From Bacteroidia bacterium (GTDB lineage Bacteria; Bacteroidota; Bacteroidia; Palsa-965): a stretch of 64,000 nucleotides of DNA. How positions within the stretch are numbered: the stretch's first letter is position 1; every line of letters begins with the position of its first letter. The translations under genes and the position numbers were made by a program. Shown here piece after piece: positions 1 to 10,621 of this stretch. Location: positions 1-64,000 of the forward strand of contig JALONL010000004.1 of NCBI GenBank assembly GCA_025454955.1. The letters are read 5' to 3'. The notes beneath the pieces were generated by a model. That model searched no databases. It was not told the DNA's origin and worked only from the letters and a program-made list of their open reading frames with translations.

Positions 1-124
1 AGGTCTTGAGCCTTGGTCTTCAAATGATTCACCCTGTTTCTTGCGGAAATTTTATGGAGTTAAGGTAGAGTTTTAGTGAAATACAAACTAAAGGGTCTTA
101 TAGACCTCGAAGGTTTTAGCATTA
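1..124. other. Intergenic edge without a gene
   Basis: Short stretch downstream of the mutase gene, running off the window. It holds only a weak hairpin (GGTC/GACC around 87-100). I see no gene here. Confidence 0.5.
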
Positions 125-3100
125 CTACATATTCCTCCTGTACTGCCCCCCCACCTCAAACAACGCCAAAGTAATCTGCCCCAGCGAGCAATACTTCACC
201 GCCTCCATCAACTCCCCAAACACATTACCGTTTTGCACAGCCGTGTGCTGTAGTTTTTCAATAGCGGCTTTGGCACGCTGCTCGTTGGCTTTGTGCAGGT
301 TGCCGAGCATTTCTATCTGATATTCCTTCTCCTCTTTCGTGGCACGTATCACTTCCGCAGGCACAATCGTGGGCGAACCTTTGGCGGAAAGGAAGGTGTT
401 TACGCCGATAATCGGATACTCGCCCGTGTGCTTCTGCATTTCGTAGTAAAGACTTTCTTCCTGAATTTTTCCGCGCTGATACATCGTTTCCATTGCACCC
501 AATACTCCGCCCCGTTCACTGATGCGGTCGAACTCGCTGAGCACGGCTTCTTCCACCAGGTCGGTGAGCTCTTCGATGATGAACGAACCCTGCAGCGGGT
601 TTTCATTCTTCGCCAATCCCAGCTCGCGGTTAATGATAAGCTGTATGGCCATGGCCCGGCGCACCGACTCTTCCGTAGGCGTGGTAATGGCCTCGTCGTA
701 AGCATTGGTGTGAAGCGAGTTGCAGTTGTCGTAAATCGCATACAACGCCTGCAGCGTTGTGCGTATATCGTTGAAGTCGATTTCCTGCGCGTGAAGCGAA
801 CGGCCGGAAGTTTGAATGTGATACTTCAGCATCTGCGAACGCTCGTTGGCACCATACTTCTGCTTCATGGCCTTGGCCCAGATGCGGCGCGCCACGCGGC
901 CAAGCACTGCATACTCCGGGTCCATGCCGTTGGAGAAGAAGAACGAGAGATTAGGCGCAAAATCGTCGATGTTCATTCCGCGACTCAGGTAATACTCCAC
1001 AAACGTAAACCCGTTCGAGAGCGTAAGCGCAAGCTGCGTAATCGGGTTGGCTCCGGCCTCGGCAATGTGGTAGCCCGAAATCGACACCGAATAAAAATTG
1101 CGCACTTTCTGGTCGATGAAATACTGCTGCACATCGCCCATCACACGCAGCGAAAACTCGGTAGAAAAAATACAGGTGTTCTGCGCCTGATCTTCTTTCA
1201 GAATATCGGCCTGCACCGTGCCGCGCACCTGCGAAAGCGTGTGTGCCTTAATTTTCGAATACACATCGGCAGGCAGTACCTGATCGCCCGATGTGCCCAG
1301 CAGCATCAGCCCCAAACCATCATTGCCCTGCGGCAGTTCGCCCTGATAGCGCGGACGGGTAATGCCTTTGGCCTCCCACAGTTCGTTGAGCTTTTTCTCC
1401 ACCTCTTTCTCCAACCCGTTTTCGCGTATGTAACGCTCGCATTGCTGGTCAATGGCCGCATTCATAAAGAACGCCGCAATAATCGCCGCTGGCCCGTTAA
1501 TGGTCATCGACACCGATGTTTTCGGATCAGCCAGATCGAAGCCGGAGTATAATTTCTTGGCATCATCAAGGCAGCAGATGCTTACACCCGAGTTGCCAAT
1601 TTTGCCGTAAATATCGGGACGGTAATCAGGGTCGCGACCATAAAGTGTTACCGAGTCGAATGCGGTTGACAATCGCTTGGCGGGCATACCCAGACTTACA
1701 TAGTGAAAACGCTTGTTGGTACGTTCGGGCCCGCCTTCACCGGCAAACATACGCGTGGGATCTTCACCCTCGCGCTTAAACGGATAAATGCCCGATGTGT
1801 AGGGAAACTCACCCGGCAGATTTTCCTGCAACAGCCAGTTCAGCACATCGCCCCATGCCTCGTAGCGGGGCGTGGACACTTTGGGCACCTGCGTGTGCGA
1901 AAGCGATTCGTAATGCGTGGCAATTTTTATTTCCTTGTCGCGCACCTTGAAAATATAAAACTCGTCTTTGTACTGCTGAGCTTTGGCAGGCCATTCGTCA
2001 ATGAGTTTCAGGTGGCGCGGATCCAGGTCGAGTGCCGTTTTCTTGTATTGCTCCTCAAGCTGCGCAATAAGTTGTGCGTCGGCTTTGCTTTCCTGCAAGG
2101 TATCTATCGTCTTGCGCAGTGCGTAAAGTTTCTGCGCCACCGACGACTGTTCCTTCGCACGCTTATCATAACCCCGGTTATTTTCCGAAATTTCGGAGAG
2201 ATAACGTGTGCGTGCCGGAGGAATGATATAAATCTTTTCCGACATCGCTTCGGTAATCTGGAAATTCGATTTCAGATCGGCCCCGGTTTTTTTCACCACA
2301 GTATCCACAATAGTGCGGTACAGGCGGTTCATGCCGGGATCGTTAAACTGCGAGGCAATGGTGCCAAATACAGGCAACTGCTCATCGTCGGTTTCCCAAA
2401 GCTGGTGGTTGCGTTTGTATTGCTTGCGCACATCGCGCAGGGCATCGAGCGCACCGCGTTTGTCGAACTTATTGAGCGCAATAATATCGGCAAAGTCCAG
2501 CATGTCTATTTTCTCAAGCTGTGTGGCCGCGCCGTATTCGGGCGTCATTACATACAGGCTCACATTGCTGTGCTCAATAATTTCAGTATCGCTCTGGCCA
2601 ATGCCCGATGTTTCGAGGATAATCAAATCAAACGTGGCCGCTTTCAGCACATCAACCGCTTCCTGCACATGCCTCGACAGGGCCAGGTTGCTCTGCCGCG
2701 TGGCCAGCGAACGCATATACACACGGTTGTTTGAAATAGCGTTCATGCGTATCCGGTCGCCCAGCAACGCGCCGCCGGTTTTGCGTTTCGAAGGATCAAC
2801 CGAAATAATTCCGATGGTTTTCTCCGGAAAATCAATCAGAAAACGGCGCACCAGTTCATCCACCAGCGACGATTTCCCGGCGCCGCCCGTACCCGTAATG
2901 CCCAGCACGGGAGTTTTCGATTTCTGCGCCAGCGCCTTTATTTCGGTAATGGCCACGCTGTGCTGATCGCCAAAATTTTCGGCGGCCGAAATCAGGCGGG
3001 CAATGCCTTTGTGGTCGCGGCTGCTGATGTGTTTTACTTCGCCATTCAGGTGTTCGCCGGTGGCGTAGTCGCATTTGGTGAGCAGGTCGTTTATCATGCC

Positions 3101-3499
3101 CTGCAGGCCCATTGCGCGGCCATCGTCGGGATGATAAATGCGGGTAATGCCGTACTCATGCAATTCGGCAATTTCCTCGGGCAAAATGGTGCCGCCGCCG
3201 CCGCCAAAAATGCGTATGTGGCCGCAGCCCCGCTCTTTCAGCAGGTCGTACATGTACTTGAAAAACTCAATATGCCCGCCCTGATACGAAGTAATGGCAA
3301 TGGCGTTGGCATCTTCCTGTATGGCGCAGTTCACAATTTCCGACACACTGCGGTCGTGTCCGAGGTGAATTACTTCGGCACCGCTGCTCTGAATAATGCG
3401 GCGCATAATATTTATTGCGGCATCGTGCCCGTCGAAAAGCGAGGCGGCCGTAACAATTCTGATCTTGTGCTTGGGCGTGTATGGTTGTGCGTCTTGCAT
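125..3499 (-). CDS. icmF: Fused cobalamin-dependent acyl-CoA mutase, IcmF type
   Basis: This 1124-residue protein has the domain order of IcmF, the isobutyryl-CoA mutase fused to its own G-protein chaperone. An N-terminal B12-binding domain (about residues 12-140, with DGHDAA at 23-28 and a glycine run at 99-103) is followed by a MeaB/ArgK-like GTPase (P-loop [12 protein letters not shown] at 200-211) and a C-terminal mutase barrel from about residue 560. The family rearranges isobutyryl-CoA to butyryl-CoA or related acyl-CoAs in the cytoplasm. Length fits the family. The start at 3499 puts the B12 domain at the expected distance from the N-terminus. The exact acyl-CoA substrate cannot be decided from motifs alone; related fusions act on other branched acyl-CoAs. 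The gene stands alone and faces away from the mobile element that begins 450 bp upstream of its start. Confidence 0.93.
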   Translation of the reverse strand: MQDAQPYTPKHKIRIVTAASLFDGHDAAINIMRRIIQSSGAEVIHLGHDRSVSEIVNCAIQEDANAIAITSYQGGHIEFFKYMYDLLKERGCGHIRIFGGGGGTILPEEIAELHEYGITRIYHPDDGRAMGLQGMINDLLTKCDYATGEHLNGEVKHISSRDHKGIARLISAAENFGDQHSVAITEIKALAQKSKTPVLGITGTGGAGKSSLVDELVRRFLIDFPEKTIGIISVDPSKRKTGGALLGDRIRMNAISNNRVYMRSLATRQSNLALSRHVQEAVDVLKAATFDLIILETSGIGQSDTEIIEHSNVSLYVMTPEYGAATQLEKIDMLDFADIIALNKFDKRGALDALRDVRKQYKRNHQLWETDDEQLPVFGTIASQFNDPGMNRLYRTIVDTVVKKTGADLKSNFQITEAMSEKIYIIPPARTRYLSEISENNRGYDKRAKEQSSVAQKLYALRKTIDTLQESKADAQLIAQLEEQYKKTALDLDPRHLKLIDEWPAKAQQYKDEFYIFKVRDKEIKIATHYESLSHTQVPKVSTPRYEAWGDVLNWLLQENLPGEFPYTSGIYPFKREGEDPTRMFAGEGGPERTNKRFHYVSLGMPAKRLSTAFDSVTLYGRDPDYRPDIYGKIGNSGVSICCLDDAKKLYSGFDLADPKTSVSMTINGPAAIIAAFFMNAAIDQQCERYIRENGLEKEVEKKLNELWEAKGITRPRYQGELPQGNDGLGLMLLGTSGDQVLPADVYSKIKAHTLSQVRGTVQADILKEDQAQNTCIFSTEFSLRVMGDVQQYFIDQKVRNFYSVSISGYHIAEAGANPITQLALTLSNGFTFVEYYLSRGMNIDDFAPNLSFFFSNGMDPEYAVLGRVARRIWAKAMKQKYGANERSQMLKYHIQTSGRSLHAQEIDFNDIRTTLQALYAIYDNCNSLHTNAYDEAITTPTEESVRRAMAIQLIINRELGLAKNENPLQGSFIIEELTDLVEEAVLSEFDRISERGGVLGAMETMYQRGKIQEESLYYEMQKHTGEYPIIGVNTFLSAKGSPTIVPAEVIRATKEEKEYQIEMLGNLHKANEQRAKAAIEKLQHTAVQNGNVFGELMEAVKYCSLGQITLALFEVGGQYRRNM

Positions 3500-3810
3500 A
3501 GCGGCTGAATATTGGAAGATGTTTCCGGGGATTCAAAGGTACTGTTTCGGGCTTTTTCGGCCAAATCGGCCACGCAGCGGCAGCGAGATTTTAAGCACTG
3601 ATATTCAGGCAATTGAAAAGCAAACAAAACCTTTATCCAAATCGTTGAGGAGGAGCGAACCTGAAGGCGCAATAAAAAACCGCCTGGCTCCTGCTTTCTC
3701 TGCGGCCGGCAAACGACGCAAAAAGCATTGCACAAAAACCGGCCTCCGTTCAATCAGGGCTATAACTAATTACCACCAGTCATCAAAACAACATTCCGCA
3801 CTGTACTCTG

Positions 3811-3888
3811 CCTGCCAAAACAAAACAACTTCCCGGGCCCTAAACTTTCCGAGCCCCCTGCTAAACTTTCCGAGAGTTTTAAAAATAA
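3811..3888 (+). repeat. Left arm of a split inverted repeat flanking the element
   Basis: Two blocks, 3811-3825 (CCTGCCAAAACAAAA) and 3862-3888 (begins TAAACTTTCCGAG), recur as perfect reverse complements at 29834-29848 and 29798-29824. The 13-mer TAAACTTTCCGAG is also duplicated at 3841-3853. Because both arms lie outside the 18-bp direct repeat, they look like the two halves of a roughly 320-bp palindromic, MITE-like sequence that the element entered. Confidence 0.8.
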
Positions 3889-3948
3889 CCCGAAAAACCG
3901 GTTTATTACACTGATAATCAGATACTTGTAGTGTTGATAACTTCCCGC

Positions 3949-3966
3949 CCCTAACGGTTTACTAAC
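3949..3966 (+). repeat. Left attachment-site candidate (attL core)
   Basis: CCCTAACGGTTTACTAAC occurs here and identically at 29664-29681, in direct orientation 25.7 kb apart, with a tyrosine recombinase gene just inside the right copy. This is the pattern left by site-specific integration. A second, imperfect direct repeat (GCTTTTGGTGGCTTTGG at 4021 versus GCTTTTGGTTGCTTTGG at 29769) lies 55-90 bp further on in each case. Confidence 0.75.
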
Positions 3967-4041
3967 GCCCCCAGATAGGCCAGAAACCGTGGCTTAGCCC
4001 CGTGATGTCCCTACCTGAATGCTTTTGGTGGCTTTGGTTAG

Positions 4042-4060
4042 CCCGGTAATATTTACCGGG
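4042..4060 (-). terminator. Hairpin downstream of the T9SS gene pair
   Basis: Perfect 8-bp inverted repeat CCCGGTAA/TTACCGGG with a 3-nt loop, 32 bp beyond the stop of the 330-residue T9SS gene. No T-run follows on the minus strand, so it may be an mRNA-end stabilising hairpin rather than a classic terminator. Confidence 0.4.
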
Positions 4061-4091
4061 TAAATATTCAGTAGTGGAACAATTCAAATAT

Positions 4092-5084
4092 TTAGCGGAT
4101 TAGTGTAATAAAACCCTTCAACACATAACGTTTTTCATCTAACCCGGTCGCGTCAATCAAATAGTAATACGTCCCTTCCGGTACTTCGCCCCCATTATAC
4201 CTGCCGTCCCAACCTTGAGCCGGGTTATCCGTTTCAAAAATCAGGTTTCCCCAACGGTTAAAAATTTGTAGCCGGTAGGTTTTTATGTCCTTGTATGTGA
4301 CTGTAAAAACATCGTTTACGCCGTCGCCATTCGGGCTAAATGCGTTATATGCGGTAAGTGCTGAAATTGGTTCAACAGGCGGTGGTGGTGGCGTGGTGGT
4401 ATCTTCACATAAGATAACAGAAACATTATCTAAATAATAGTAGCTGTCAAACCCTACTATAAACGGATATAACGTGTCCACAATTATTGAGGCCGCATTT
4501 CTAAAATTTCCGATTGTGAAATACCGTTCACCTCCATTGGCAATAAATGTATCACTTACCAATACCCAGTTTGCACTATCAGAAACCATTGGAAATTCTA
4601 TTTGCGGGGTAAATGGCAAATTGTGGAGATATGCGCCAAATACTGAGTCTAAAGGAATATTAATTAAACTATCAGAAAAATATATACCAACCGGCGCTGT
4701 TGCCGCTTCGCAATTATTGGCTAATGAAAGATACATTTCAACGCAATATTTTCTGCCAGTTAATAAAGGAGAAATTAACACCCCTTCTACATATTCCCTC
4801 CCATTAGGTGCAATATTTACATAAGTTCCGAACCCTAAATAAGCACTATCAGAATATGGCATTTGCCAACCAATCCAATTATTGGGTGCTAAACCGGGGC
4901 GGCATAAATGATAATAATCAGGTGTATTTGAGGTAGGATTAAACCAATTTTCACAATTAATAATATCCCCTAATCCGTTTGGACAAGTTACACTACTATC
5001 CATCCCCGGATTTCTCACCAGATTTTGTGCGTTTCCGTAATGAAACCAAAAGCAAAAAAGAGAACACAAAAACAGTCTTTTCAT
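4092..5084 (-). CDS. Secreted surface protein with gliding-motility type C-terminal domain
   Basis: A 330-residue exported protein. Residues 1-19 form a signal peptide (ends GNAQ). Residues about 20-225 form a beta-rich domain also found in the larger neighbour upstream: both contain a LGFG motif, a YLSLAN/YVSLAN motif, the stretch SANWVLVSDTF or TANWVLVTDTF followed by ANGGE, and a YYYLD/YYYID end. A proline linker follows. The last 85 residues (from NAFSPNGDGVNDVF to the end) are a CHU_C/gliding-motility C-terminal domain, known as a type B T9SS signal. It lies 71 bp downstream of the 1503-residue T9SS protein and is probably co-transcribed with it. Ligand unknown; the shared domain may bind a polysaccharide, which is inference. 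Confidence 0.85.
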   Translation of the reverse strand: MKRLFLCSLFCFWFHYGNAQNLVRNPGMDSSVTCPNGLGDIINCENWFNPTSNTPDYYHLCRPGLAPNNWIGWQMPYSDSAYLGFGTYVNIAPNGREYVEGVLISPLLTGRKYCVEMYLSLANNCEAATAPVGIYFSDSLINIPLDSVFGAYLHNLPFTPQIEFPMVSDSANWVLVSDTFIANGGERYFTIGNFRNAASIIVDTLYPFIVGFDSYYYLDNVSVILCEDTTTPPPPPVEPISALTAYNAFSPNGDGVNDVFTVTYKDIKTYRLQIFNRWGNLIFETDNPAQGWDGRYNGGEVPEGTYYYLIDATGLDEKRYVLKGFITLIR

Positions 5085-5155
5085 CGGCTTAAAAACCGCC
5101 GGACAAAGCTAAAACAATGCCCGGCGGTTGCTTAAAGTTACAAAATATTCAACAG

Positions 5156-8100
5156 TTACCGGGCAATTACTAACCGTTCGCTTTGAACCATTGCCCCGTT
5201 TACCGTGATCTGATAGAGATACGCGCCCGGTTGTACCGTGCTTAAATCCACATTGATTGAACTGTTACCAGCGGGTAACTGTTCGTTAATCAGCATACGG
5301 CCTGTAAGGTCAAACAGGACAAACACAAGCACACCGCTTTCGCTAAACTTACCTTTCACCGTTAGCTGCGTCGCTGCCGGGTTCGGAAACACTTCGGCGG
5401 CATTCACAGGCAAAGTTTCTGTATCAGCCAGACGGAAGGAATAGCTACCGGTTGCGTCGTCCACCGTAATACCTAACATTACGCGGGCGGTGTACACCGC
5501 TTCGCCCCCTTCGGACGGGTGCTGCAAAGCAATGGCTAAGAGTACCGAAGTATCTGCCGCCGAAAGCGCGGTATTATCCAACAGCCAGGAACGGTTATAT
5601 ATCTCAAAAACCGTTTTATGGGTTTCGGTTAACTCGGTTGTACCAGCCAAAGCAGTGTTTAATTGTACCGCCTGAACGGTATCATCCAATAACGCGGCCT
5701 GTTCGGTGTGGTTTGTTTGTCCGATTTCGGTGGTATCGGTAGCCGCGTAAAACTGTTGGTAGTCGGCATCTTGGGGCGTGTTCAGGTTGAGCCAGTCGGG
5801 ATTTTGCATTAATAGTAAATGCGCGTCTTTTGTGGCCATTTCCTTAATCATGTCAGTAGTTTGCACCTCTTCGGAAACGCTGATTTGCGAACCGGCCAAC
5901 ATATCCCGTTGGTCGCCGCCCTGTGCCATAAGGAACGGAGGTAAATTACAGGGGGATTGATTGTTTGTGAGTGTCGGTGCGTTATTAGTTAAACTACCAA
6001 CAGCAAGATTACCACTACTTGGCATTATTCCTGAATAATACCAATTTATAGGACTATTAATATTAGTTACCAATCTAATCACCCCCGCCAAATCCGAAGT
6101 AGCCGAACCTACAAACACATTCCCCGTCGGGTAAATCGTACTTTGGAAATTTAACTGATCGTTCAGGTACGCCGCGTTGTTTGAGTTCGCCCCGGTAAAC
6201 ATACACGCCCTATAACTTTGGTTAAACTGATTGCACACAAAGAACGTGGCCGGGCAGGTAGAATTGGCGTGTACACCCTCGCCCAAACCAATAAACGTGT
6301 TTTGCGAAACAATGCACCCGCTCGCGTTGGTGACATACACCCCGCGCAGGTTGGTGGCTAACGTAGCGGCATCGCTGCTTTGCCATACCCCGGTGGTAAT
6401 ACGCTGTACCCGGTTGCTGTCGGTTTTTATTTGGGTGCAGTTGATTAACCCAATGCCGTAATGTAGCTGGCTGCTGTAATTGGCTTTGGGTTTGGCAAAC
6501 AGGATGCGGTTGTTTTTCACCAATGCCTGAACCGTGTTGCTAATATTGGTTAACGTAATACCATACGCAAAGCGGCTCAGTGTGTCGTTGTTCTGAATAT
6601 TCAGATTTACACTTACCGGCGTGGTATTTTGTACCGTGATAGCAGTTCCTGTTTGCTCGGCGAAGCTGTTGGCCGTACTTGCACACTGCCACAGGCGGTT
6701 GTTGGAAATGGTTACCGTTGAACCGCTCACATCGGTAACCGTGATACCGTTGGGCAAACGGCTTGCGGCACTGAAATTAGAAATCCGGTTGTTGGAAATA
6801 TTCACCGTGCGGCCTACGCAGTTGGATACAGAAATTCCCACCGCCGGAGCAAAAATCCAGTTGGTAAAATTGGTAAAGCTGTTACCGGTTATGTTCACAT
6901 TGTGCGCCAGTGATACAGCCACACCCCGGCGGATATTATCAAAGCGGCACAACTGATTGGCGGCAGTGCCCCCTACGTTGATAAACTGCATATAGGGGAC
7001 GTTCTTTTGCCCTTCGCAGTGAATGGCCGTTCCGCTCATCGTTACGCCGTTGGAGGCTATTATATTGGTAAATTCCGCATTTCGCACCGTAGTGCCGGAG
7101 GCAAGGGCGTACACCCCTTTAAACAGCCCGGTAAAGGTGTTTCTAAATGCAGCCTGTGAAGCATCGCCGAGGGTAATGTTGCTCACATTATTTACTTCAA
7201 TCCCCGCCAATGTCTTTGTGTGTAAGGCCGGAAGAGCGGGAATAGCAGGTAAAAAAGTCCCCGGCATATCAAACACCGTAGCGCGCACTGTGCCGGGGTG
7301 AGCGGCAACACTGTAAGGCTGAACAACAATTCCCTTGAGGCAGTTTCGGATGCTTGTGTTTTCCACCGCATACGTTCCGCCGCCCACAGAAACAATCGCA
7401 TTTTTTGCCTGTTGCAATACACTGTTAACATTTACTCTAAGAACAGCCGTTGCCCCGTTTAGCCAGATACCGTCCCACATATAGTTACAATTTACGGTTG
7501 TAGTACAATTTGTAAGTGTAAGGCTTTTGGAGGCAGGAATATCTATTCTCGCATTCGCACCCATATTAATGGAAGGCCAGTTCAAAAGTATAAGGCTTTG
7601 ATTAACGGTAAGCACGCCATTTATATTGAGTTGAATAGGGGTTGAGGTGGAATAGGTTATCGTATTATTTGAAGTATTTACACAGGTAGGGCAAATTTGC
7701 TGCACCGCAGAAATAAGCTGCGAAGTATTTCCGTTATTGATATTCACCTTTGCCTCTCCGCTTGTAAAATCACAACAGGGGGTATTATTAAGCAGGGTAT
7801 CATATCCTAAACAGCCATTCACATCTGCCACCATCACTAATACACTTCCCGAAGTTGTTACCGGCAAAGACGGCCAATTTACCGTGTACAGTGGTTGTGC
7901 AGAATTAATGGAGGCCGGTATGCTTTGCCACGCATAAGAAACGAGCGAAGAAGTTGCAGTTACATTATATTGCACAGGCATACAAAGGATGTTTGCCGAA
8001 TTACCCAGCACCGGGCTAATTTGCACATTAGGCAGGGGTGTGGCCGTTATTTTCATCGTGTCCCTGTAAGTGCAGCCGGTTGCCCCGTCGTAGCCCACAA

Positions 8101-9658
8101 ATTCCAAAAAAGTAACACCCGCCGCAGGGGTGTAGTTGATGGTGGAACAGTTGGCGCAAAGTTGGATATTATTTGTAACGTCTTTCCAGTAACGCAGGGT
8201 TGAATTGGGCGCGGAGCCGGTTAATTGTACAGCAGGTCCGACACATACATTTTTATCGGCTCCGGCGTTTACAGTCATTGTGCTTTGAATGGTATTTATG
8301 CTGTACCCGCCATATTGTGTACAGGTTAAAGGTAAATTTACCGATACCTGAAAATTTGTAGCTGTGGTAAATGTGTTGTTAAAACTGATTTGCTGACAAA
8401 ATGGATCAAGGCAGGTAAACGTACCTTGTGAACTTGTCCAGTTGTACATTACACTATCATACGGATCGATCACACTAAGCACCACCGTTTGACCCAGACA
8501 ATGTGGCTGCGGTGCGGCTGTGACGGGAATAAAGTTTAATGCAGGCTCGATGGTTAAATCGTCAATGTAATAGTATGCAAAAGTACCCGGATTTTGAATA
8601 CTGCTTTGTACCGCCGCTCTTGGCTGTACATTATCTTGGTCAAAGCTCCCGATAGTAATAAACATTTCACCACCATTTGCAGTAAATGTGTCCGTAACCA
8701 ACACCCAATTTGCCGTATCAGAAATTATATTTGGTTCTACCACCTGCGGAGTCACGTTAATCGGATTCCATACATTGGCGGTCTGTTGTAATGGTCTTGT
8801 TACAGAAATATAAGCCCCCATATTACCTGTCGCCCTTTTAGAAACATTTGCAAGGCTCACATAGAAAGACAAACGGTATTTGCCCGCCAGTAATGGTTGA
8901 GCCACCCTTGCCTGAATATATTCCCTGTAATTTGTTCCTTGTGTAGGATTGAGTAAATAGGTAGAAAAGCCGGCCATGTTGCTCCCGCTGTGTGTATTCT
9001 GATAGCCAAACCCTAAGTGTGGTGGCTTTAAACCAGTATTATTGGTGGCCACAATATGTTTACTATAAAACTCCGTACTACTTTGCCCTGCGGGCTGTGT
9101 CCAACAGGAGATTTGATTTACCTGAGTCATACCAGTGGGAACAAAAGAATAAAGTTCCATATCCGGGTTACACACTAACTGGCATCCGGTAGATTGACAC
9201 CCGTCGCAGTTCAGAATATTGCTTACCCGGTTATAGCATAAAATGAACGTGCAGGGGTAAGTGTTCGGTTTAGAAATTTTTATGTAATAAGTAAGCGAGG
9301 TATTAAGCCCCGAAAACCAAAGCCGCTCCATTGTATTATCTGCCGAGGAACTAAAAAGCAGTTGAGGGGCTGAACAGCTACCGGAATATAGCTGCATCTG
9401 TTGGTAAGCAGTATCGGGACTGTTTGCGGTTTGAAGTGTGATTTCTCCTTCTGAGGTTTGTGGTTTAAAGGTAAACCACATTTCGGGCGAACTGCTTACC
9501 GTATCTGTTGAACAACTATCCACAGACAGGGTAAGAGGTAACGCGCTGTTACAGGTTATGCCCGTTTGCGCTTTTGTGTGCTGTAAAAAAAACACCGCGC
9601 ACAACAGCAGAAACAGGCTGCGGACAAACCCCGCAGCAGGTTGATTTGATTTTTTCAT
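5156..9658 (-). CDS. Giant secreted beta-helix protein with T9SS type A sorting domain
   Basis: The chosen start at 9658 gives a clean signal peptide (MKKSNQPAAG..., ending THTKAQ-like) and a 1500-residue protein; an upstream in-frame start would add 24 residues that bury the signal. After an N-terminal beta domain comes the module shared with the 330-residue neighbour, then Ig-like regions rich in cysteine, then a long right-handed parallel beta-helix (about residues 700-1250) with repeated NISNN/VTISNNR turns. The last 80 residues, beginning VFPNPAATQLTVKG, are a type A T9SS sorting domain, so the protein is exported and fixed to the cell surface or released. Beta-helices of this kind often bind or cleave glycans, but no catalytic residues can be named. 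It lies inside the mobile element. Confidence 0.85.
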   Translation of the reverse strand: MKKSNQPAAGFVRSLFLLLCAVFFLQHTKAQTGITCNSALPLTLSVDSCSTDTVSSSPEMWFTFKPQTSEGEITLQTANSPDTAYQQMQLYSGSCSAPQLLFSSSADNTMERLWFSGLNTSLTYYIKISKPNTYPCTFILCYNRVSNILNCDGCQSTGCQLVCNPDMELYSFVPTGMTQVNQISCWTQPAGQSSTEFYSKHIVATNNTGLKPPHLGFGYQNTHSGSNMAGFSTYLLNPTQGTNYREYIQARVAQPLLAGKYRLSFYVSLANVSKRATGNMGAYISVTRPLQQTANVWNPINVTPQVVEPNIISDTANWVLVTDTFTANGGEMFITIGSFDQDNVQPRAAVQSSIQNPGTFAYYYIDDLTIEPALNFIPVTAAPQPHCLGQTVVLSVIDPYDSVMYNWTSSQGTFTCLDPFCQQISFNNTFTTATNFQVSVNLPLTCTQYGGYSINTIQSTMTVNAGADKNVCVGPAVQLTGSAPNSTLRYWKDVTNNIQLCANCSTINYTPAAGVTFLEFVGYDGATGCTYRDTMKITATPLPNVQISPVLGNSANILCMPVQYNVTATSSLVSYAWQSIPASINSAQPLYTVNWPSLPVTTSGSVLVMVADVNGCLGYDTLLNNTPCCDFTSGEAKVNINNGNTSQLISAVQQICPTCVNTSNNTITYSTSTPIQLNINGVLTVNQSLILLNWPSINMGANARIDIPASKSLTLTNCTTTVNCNYMWDGIWLNGATAVLRVNVNSVLQQAKNAIVSVGGGTYAVENTSIRNCLKGIVVQPYSVAAHPGTVRATVFDMPGTFLPAIPALPALHTKTLAGIEVNNVSNITLGDASQAAFRNTFTGLFKGVYALASGTTVRNAEFTNIIASNGVTMSGTAIHCEGQKNVPYMQFINVGGTAANQLCRFDNIRRGVAVSLAHNVNITGNSFTNFTNWIFAPAVGISVSNCVGRTVNISNNRISNFSAASRLPNGITVTDVSGSTVTISNNRLWQCASTANSFAEQTGTAITVQNTTPVSVNLNIQNNDTLSRFAYGITLTNISNTVQALVKNNRILFAKPKANYSSQLHYGIGLINCTQIKTDSNRVQRITTGVWQSSDAATLATNLRGVYVTNASGCIVSQNTFIGLGEGVHANSTCPATFFVCNQFNQSYRACMFTGANSNNAAYLNDQLNFQSTIYPTGNVFVGSATSDLAGVIRLVTNINSPINWYYSGIMPSSGNLAVGSLTNNAPTLTNNQSPCNLPPFLMAQGGDQRDMLAGSQISVSEEVQTTDMIKEMATKDAHLLLMQNPDWLNLNTPQDADYQQFYAATDTTEIGQTNHTEQAALLDDTVQAVQLNTALAGTTELTETHKTVFEIYNRSWLLDNTALSAADTSVLLAIALQHPSEGGEAVYTARVMLGITVDDATGSYSFRLADTETLPVNAAEVFPNPAATQLTVKGKFSESGVLVFVLFDLTGRMLINEQLPAGNSSINVDLSTVQPGAYLYQITVNGAMVQSERLVIAR

Positions 9659-10173
9659 CGTAAGAATTGAATAAGTGTGTATCTCCCGGAAACACTTTTC
9701 CGGTTTGTTATCATATTCAGGTGAGCGCAAACGTTCAGGGATGCCGGTGCGGGGAGGTCAAAGTTGCGCCGGGCAATGGTTTACGTTAAACGGGACACGC
9801 AGTAAATGCGGGAGGGATACCGTTTCTACTATGCAACATGTTCAGCTAAACGCCCCCGCATTTACAGCGGGGACAGGCAGGAGATGAAAGTGGTTTGGAA
9901 TGTGCAGGGTGTGCGATACCCCGATATTACAGCTATTGATTGCCTCCTTTCAACCGTACTTTTTTTTGTGGTGAGTTATTTCTGTTAACTGGTACTATTA
10001 TTTATGTGGAGCCGGTGTCAGCCCCGGTCTTGTTCAGGATTATACATTACAGGGGCTGACGGGCAAACCATCGGAAAATTTGCCCCGGCTCACTCCGACC
10101 TGAACCATTCACAGGCCGGTAATTTTTATTTATAATTATTTCAGTCTTTTCTGGTGGTAATACTCAGACGGAA
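9659..10173. other. Gene-free, highly structured intergenic region
   Basis: No credible gene in 515 bp. An 11-bp inverted repeat (GTAAATGCGGG 9802-9812 / CCCGCATTTAC 9855-9865) is followed by the nested stems described at 10009-10105. The region lies between the stop of the 148-residue gene and the start of the giant T9SS gene, so on the minus strand it would be a long leader for the latter. Confidence 0.6.
10009..10105. ncRNA. Candidate structured RNA: three-way junction plus pseudoknot
   Basis: Three stems close a three-way junction: P1 GAGCCGG 10009-10015 with CCGGCTC 10085-10091; P2 GTCAGCCCC 10017-10025 with GGGGCTGAC 10052-10060; P3 GGGCAAA 10061-10067 with TTTGCCC 10079-10085 (one base shared with P1). 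The P2 loop (GTTCAGG 10032-10038) is complementary to CCTGAAC at 10099-10105, just outside P1, allowing a pseudoknot. The strand is undecided because all pairs are Watson-Crick; the minus strand would place it in the leader of the T9SS operon. I do not recognise a known riboswitch or ribozyme core. It could instead be a DNA structure used in replication. Confidence 0.45.
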
Positions 10174-10620
10174 TTAATCGTAAACGTTGTCTTTTTCATC
10201 AGGCAAAACGTGCAGTGTTTTCCGAAATTCAATAAACACCGTACACTCGTCAGAATGCTTATAGCGAAGATCAAACCGAACCAGATTTCCCACACGCATA
10301 TAAGTTCCGGTAAGCGGCTGGTTGTTTCGCGGGTGCGGAAAATGTATCGTGCCATCGTCGCAAACCACACAGATTACCGATTTGGGGGCGGGTTTGCCAA
10401 AGCGATAAATGAGTATGTTTTTTTGCAGGTTCAGTAAAACCGGTATCGGGTTTTTGAATGTAATTGCCGAAAGTATTACCGGGTTATTGGTATGGCTTAG
10501 TTCGCAAAAACTAATCAAATACCAGATACCGCTTTCCAACCCCGGCTGCTCCACTTGTTGCAGCCGGTGCCCGCCTGTGTCAATGAGTACCATTAAATCT
10601 GTTTTTCGCAGGATGTGCAT
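10174..10620 (-). CDS. Unknown 148-residue protein of the element
   Basis: Not recognised. The protein is predicted beta-rich, with a middle stretch of alternating hydrophobic residues (PVLLNLQKNILIYRFG) and no signal peptide or membrane segment. It starts one base after the stop of the 132-residue gene upstream, so the two form one transcription unit. Both have similar size and composition and no enzyme motif. They may be a pair of interacting structural or accessory proteins, which is inference from context only. Confidence 0.65.
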   Translation of the reverse strand: MHILRKTDLMVLIDTGGHRLQQVEQPGLESGIWYLISFCELSHTNNPVILSAITFKNPIPVLLNLQKNILIYRFGKPAPKSVICVVCDDGTIHFPHPRNNQPLTGTYMRVGNLVRFDLRYKHSDECTVFIEFRKTLHVLPDEKDNVYD

Positions 10621-10621
10621 G

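Noticed and set aside
293..2734. Long frames antisense to the mutase gene
   Set aside because: Overlap the well-supported icmF frame on the opposite strand; residue use looks non-protein.
10009..10105. Hammerhead ribozyme
   Set aside because: A CTGA-like segment lies next to a junction, but the second conserved box (GAAA) and the cleavage-site context are missing.
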